From the NCBI GenBank assembly GCA_030841965.1, contig JAUUSJ010000001.1:51056-115055 (forward strand): DNA of 64,000 nucleotides, in the 5' to 3' direction. Shown here one piece after another: positions 61,243 to 64,000 of this stretch. The position numbers and the translations under genes are program-made. Under the pieces are notes generated by a model that saw only the letters and a list, made by a program, of their open reading frames with translations, was not told where the DNA came from and searched no databases. The DNA comes from Blautia sp. Its GTDB lineage: Bacteria; Bacillota; Clostridia; Lachnospirales; Lachnospiraceae. The first letter of the stretch is position 1, and the number at the start of each line of letters is the position of its first letter.

Positions 61243-63759
61243 ATGAGAAAACATAATAAAAGACAAATTTTGGCATTTGTCCTAAGCGGTATGCTTTTAT
61301 GTAATACGATATCCTCAAATTCCTTTGCAAAAGAAGATGTTGTAGAAAATACTGTGGTGGAAGAGAGCCAGGAAAGCCAAGAAAATATTGAGACTCAAGA
61401 AAGTCAAGAAAATCAAGAAGGCATCGTGATTCAAGAAAGTCAGGAAGTAGTCTCGACAAAAGACGATATGCAAGAAGAACCTATAGAAGAAGCGATAGAT
61501 AATAATCTGGACATATCGGCGACAGAGAGTTCTGCAAAGAATTTAGAGGAAGAGCAAAATTCAGAAAAAACAGAAGTAAAGGACTTAGCACAAGAAAGCT
61601 TTGACACCTTTGACGAGGAAGTATCAAAACTCATATCATTATATGATAGAAATATAGACGGGGATAGAATCGCATCGAGGACGGCGGGTCCTTATGCCTC
61701 AAGACGTCTTATCGTAAAAGGCTTAGGGAAAGACTTAGATTTTTCTTCTTATGGTGCCGATATTGTATTAAATGGACCAGATGAAATTTATATTTTACAA
61801 TTTTCCACGGAAGAGGCTACAAAACAGGCAAAACGACAGATAGACCAGATGGATGGAGTAAAATACTGTGAAGAAGATGGATACGATTATTTAGAGGAAC
61901 CAGAAGTAAGAAAAATATCTGATGATGAGATAGATAAAGTTGCACAAGAGCAAACTTCTCTCTCATGGGGAACTTCCCGTATTAATGCAAATCAGTACGC
62001 AAAACATTTGGAGGAAAATCAAAACGAAATTATTGTCGCAGTCATTGATACAGGAATCGACCTTTCTCATCCTTTTTTTGAGGGAAGGCTTTCTATGGAT
62101 GCCGCATATAATTATGTGAGTGCAAGTACAGACGTGCAAGATGACCATGGGCATGGAACACATGTATCAGGTATCGTAGTAGACACAACACCTGGTCTTA
62201 ATATAAAGATTCTACCGATTAAATGTATGGATTTTAAGGGGAATGGAACATATACAAATATTGCCAATGGTATTAGGCGAGCTGCGGATGCCGGTGCAAA
62301 GGTTATTAACTATAGTGCGGTTGGAGGACATAGTGAGTATAAACATGATGCCATAAATTATGCGATAGAAAAAGGTATTACAGTAGTTGTGTCTTCAGGA
62401 AATCAGGGTCAACTCATTGATACAACTTGTCCATCTCATATGGAGGAATGTATTGTAGTGGGTTCTATTGATAGCTCGGAAGTTCTTAACGAAGATTCTA
62501 ATTATGGAGATGAGTTAGATTTAGTGGCACCAGGAGTTGACATTAAAAGCGCCTACCCAGATGGAAGATATATTTTTTTGAGTGGAACATCTATGGCGGC
62601 TCCTCATGTATCAGGCGCAGCGGCAATGCTAAAATTAAATGACCCGTCGCTGACCCCATTTCAGATAGAAGAAATTCTAAAAAATAATGCAAAAGACCTC
62701 GGTGATGCAGGAAGAGATATTTATTATGGCTATGGAATGGTAGATTTGTCGAAGCTTATCGTACATAAAATAGTAAAGGATGAGGCGATAGAGCCGACAT
62801 GTACGGAGGTAGGATTGACTGAGGGAAGTCACTGTGATATTTGTGATATGGTTTTTGCAAAGCAGGAGGAAATCCCTAAACTTGAACATCATTATGAGGA
62901 GAAAATAAAAAAAGCTACCCCAACTCAAAATGGAGAAAAACAGCAAGTATGTGGTCAATGTGGAGCAATAAGAGAAAGTGAAGTTATTTATTATCCTAAA
63001 ACAGTGACCTTATCTCAGACAGAGTATACGTATACAGGAATGCCTAAAAAACCGACTGCCACTGTAATAGATTCTGCTGGAAATATCATTGATTCTTCTA
63101 ATTATACGATATCTTACGAAAAAGGAAGAATTGAAGTTGGAACGTACACAGTAACGATTAAGTTTAAGGGAGATTTCTATTCTGGATCCGTTCCAAGACA
63201 AATCCATATTAATAAGGCCCAGCAGAAGTTTAGCGGTGGGGGATGTACAAAGAGAATTGGAGATGGAGCATTTACATTAACAAGTGTGAAGCGAACGAAG
63301 GGAGACGGGGCATTAAGTTATAAGTCAAGCAATACAAAAGTTGCCACCATTTCCAGCACAGGGAAGATTACGATAAAGAGTGTAGGAAAGACGACGATTA
63401 CAATCACAGCAGCCGAGACGGACAGTTATAAAAAAGCGACAAAGCAGGTTACGGTTACAGTGAAACCAGTGGCGATGAGTATGAATTCACTAAAGAGTGA
63501 GAAGAAAGGAAGTTTTACTGCTTACTGGACTGCAAATAAAGCGATAACTGCATACCAACTTCAATATTCCACAAAATCAGACTTTTCTCAAGCGACAATC
63601 AAGACAGTTTCTGGATACACGACGACATCAAAAACTGTCTATCAGCTTCAGGCGGGAAAGAAATATTATGTTCGATTTAGAGTTTATAAAACAGTGGATG
63701 GTGTGAAATATTATTCTCTTTGGAGTGGAACAAAGACTGTGACAACAAAGGCAAAATAA
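61243..63759 (+). CDS. secreted subtilisin-like serine protease (S8) with modular C-terminus
   Basis: 838 residues. Signal peptide about 1-30 (ILAFVLSGMLLCNTISSNSF). Then a Glu/Gln/Ser-rich repeat region to about 85 (ESQE, NQEG units) and an inhibitor-like propeptide (about 150-215, with RRLIVKGLGKDL). The S8 domain has Asp 269 in VIDTGIDLSH, His 304 in HGHGTHVSGI and Ser 450 in GTSMAAPHVSG. After about 510 come a Cys/His cluster (PTCTEVGLTEGSHCDICDMV), an Ig-like Big_2 region (TYTGMPKKPTATVIDSAGN and ATISSTGKITIKSVGKTTIT) and a fibronectin III-like end. This suits an extracellular or wall-bound protease. The start has GGGAGGGAG upstream. Confidence 0.93.
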   Translation: MRKHNKRQILAFVLSGMLLCNTISSNSFAKEDVVENTVVEESQESQENIETQESQENQEGIVIQESQEVVSTKDDMQEEPIEEAIDNNLDISATESSAKNLEEEQNSEKTEVKDLAQESFDTFDEEVSKLISLYDRNIDGDRIASRTAGPYASRRLIVKGLGKDLDFSSYGADIVLNGPDEIYILQFSTEEATKQAKRQIDQMDGVKYCEEDGYDYLEEPEVRKISDDEIDKVAQEQTSLSWGTSRINANQYAKHLEENQNEIIVAVIDTGIDLSHPFFEGRLSMDAAYNYVSASTDVQDDHGHGTHVSGIVVDTTPGLNIKILPIKCMDFKGNGTYTNIANGIRRAADAGAKVINYSAVGGHSEYKHDAINYAIEKGITVVVSSGNQGQLIDTTCPSHMEECIVVGSIDSSEVLNEDSNYGDELDLVAPGVDIKSAYPDGRYIFLSGTSMAAPHVSGAAAMLKLNDPSLTPFQIEEILKNNAKDLGDAGRDIYYGYGMVDLSKLIVHKIVKDEAIEPTCTEVGLTEGSHCDICDMVFAKQEEIPKLEHHYEEKIKKATPTQNGEKQQVCGQCGAIRESEVIYYPKTVTLSQTEYTYTGMPKKPTATVIDSAGNIIDSSNYTISYEKGRIEVGTYTVTIKFKGDFYSGSVPRQIHINKAQQKFSGGGCTKRIGDGAFTLTSVKRTKGDGALSYKSSNTKVATISSTGKITIKSVGKTTITITAAETDSYKKATKQVTVTVKPVAMSMNSLKSEKKGSFTAYWTANKAITAYQLQYSTKSDFSQATIKTVSGYTTTSKTVYQLQAGKKYYVRFRVYKTVDGVKYYSLWSGTKTVTTKAK

Positions 63760-63875
63760 ACAAAATAAAAAGAGTTAAAATTGTAATATTTAAGGTAAAT
63801 GGGGATAGATGTAAGGAGAAAGAAAAATCGTCAGATGTGTTGATTACGGAGATACAAAGAGGGTAGGAGGGAGAC

Positions 63876-64000
63876 GCAAAGAGAGACCGTCGATATGTCC
63901 TCGAAAAACACGTTCGTTCCCACGGTTTTTCGACATACGCTGATATTTGCCGCTTCCCGCAAACTCGCAGCTACGCTGCTCAGACAGTGCTCCAGCGGCA
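63876..64000 (-). repeat. 196-nt palindromic element, copy 7 (cut by window end)
   Basis: 125 of an expected 196 nt are visible: the GTCT-side arm 63876-63909, CACGTTCGTTCCCACGG, and the apical hairpin (element orientation GCAGC-GTA-GCTGC). The arm is close to those of copies 1 and 5 but differs at positions in its outer half. Its partner arm lies outside the window. Confidence 0.88.

Overview
The window looks like a chromosomal segment of an anaerobic, low-GC Gram-positive bacterium of the class Clostridia, most likely close to Lachnospiraceae. This is an inference from gene content: AddAB instead of RecBCD, the DapL route to lysine, CsoR/CopA copper control, SpoIID-like and SpoVB-like proteins, an IscR-IscS-IscU cluster, a QueH-type queuosine enzyme, and AG-rich ribosome binding sites. 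No rRNA, tRNA, CRISPR array, transposase or phage gene was seen.

Layout. 1-4.4 kb, minus strand: typA, a SpoIID-like gene and the edge-truncated queA. 5.2-11.4 kb: an SSB-like OB protein, cobO, a lysine riboswitch with its promoter and terminator ahead of dapA-dapB, nadE, and a small membrane protein. 11.5-20 kb: addB-addA-queF-queH. 20.5-29.1 kb: carA-carB, glnA with an ANTAR antiterminator, dapF, dapL. 29.3-32.7 kb: a zinc-ribbon protein, a repeat island, and a three-gene microprotein/membrane protein/XRE operon. 32.8-38.9 kb: csoR-copA (minus) and trkA-trkH (plus). 39-45.3 kb: aroA and tyrA (minus), an EF-G paralogue, an HD-type alarmone hydrolase, a VOC protein. 45.5-49.6 kb: an L,D-transpeptidase, a SpoVB/MATE flippase and an HExxH protein. 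49.8-54.4 kb: a molybdenum cofactor operon ending in a molybdate-type ABC ATPase. 55-64 kb: CapA, iscR-iscS-iscU, mnmA and a secreted subtilase.

Several genes cooperate across the window. dapA, dapB, dapL and dapF cover the middle and end of the diaminopimelate branch, and dapA-dapB sit behind the lysine-sensing leader. queF, queH and queA are three steps of queuosine synthesis. IscS supplies sulfur both to IscU and to MnmA. carAB and glnA are linked through glutamine.

The most unusual content is non-coding. A 196-nt palindromic element occurs seven times (one cut by the window end). Every complete copy has exactly 34-nt terminal arms and a 128-nt core. The arm sequences differ strongly between copies, yet within each copy the two arms stay complementary, and two internal stems also change in a compensatory way. 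Its ends are fixed (TACACA outside one arm, GTCT outside the other), and short tandem repeats built from the end sequences lie next to some copies. Two copies bracket a 1.3-kb gene-free island made of two exact-period tandem arrays (52 and 38 bp) and a 65-bp inverted repeat. A second structured repeat family (about 70 nt, two hairpins) sits inside or at the edges of operons, and a third palindrome family occurs twice. These elements are the best candidates for something undescribed.
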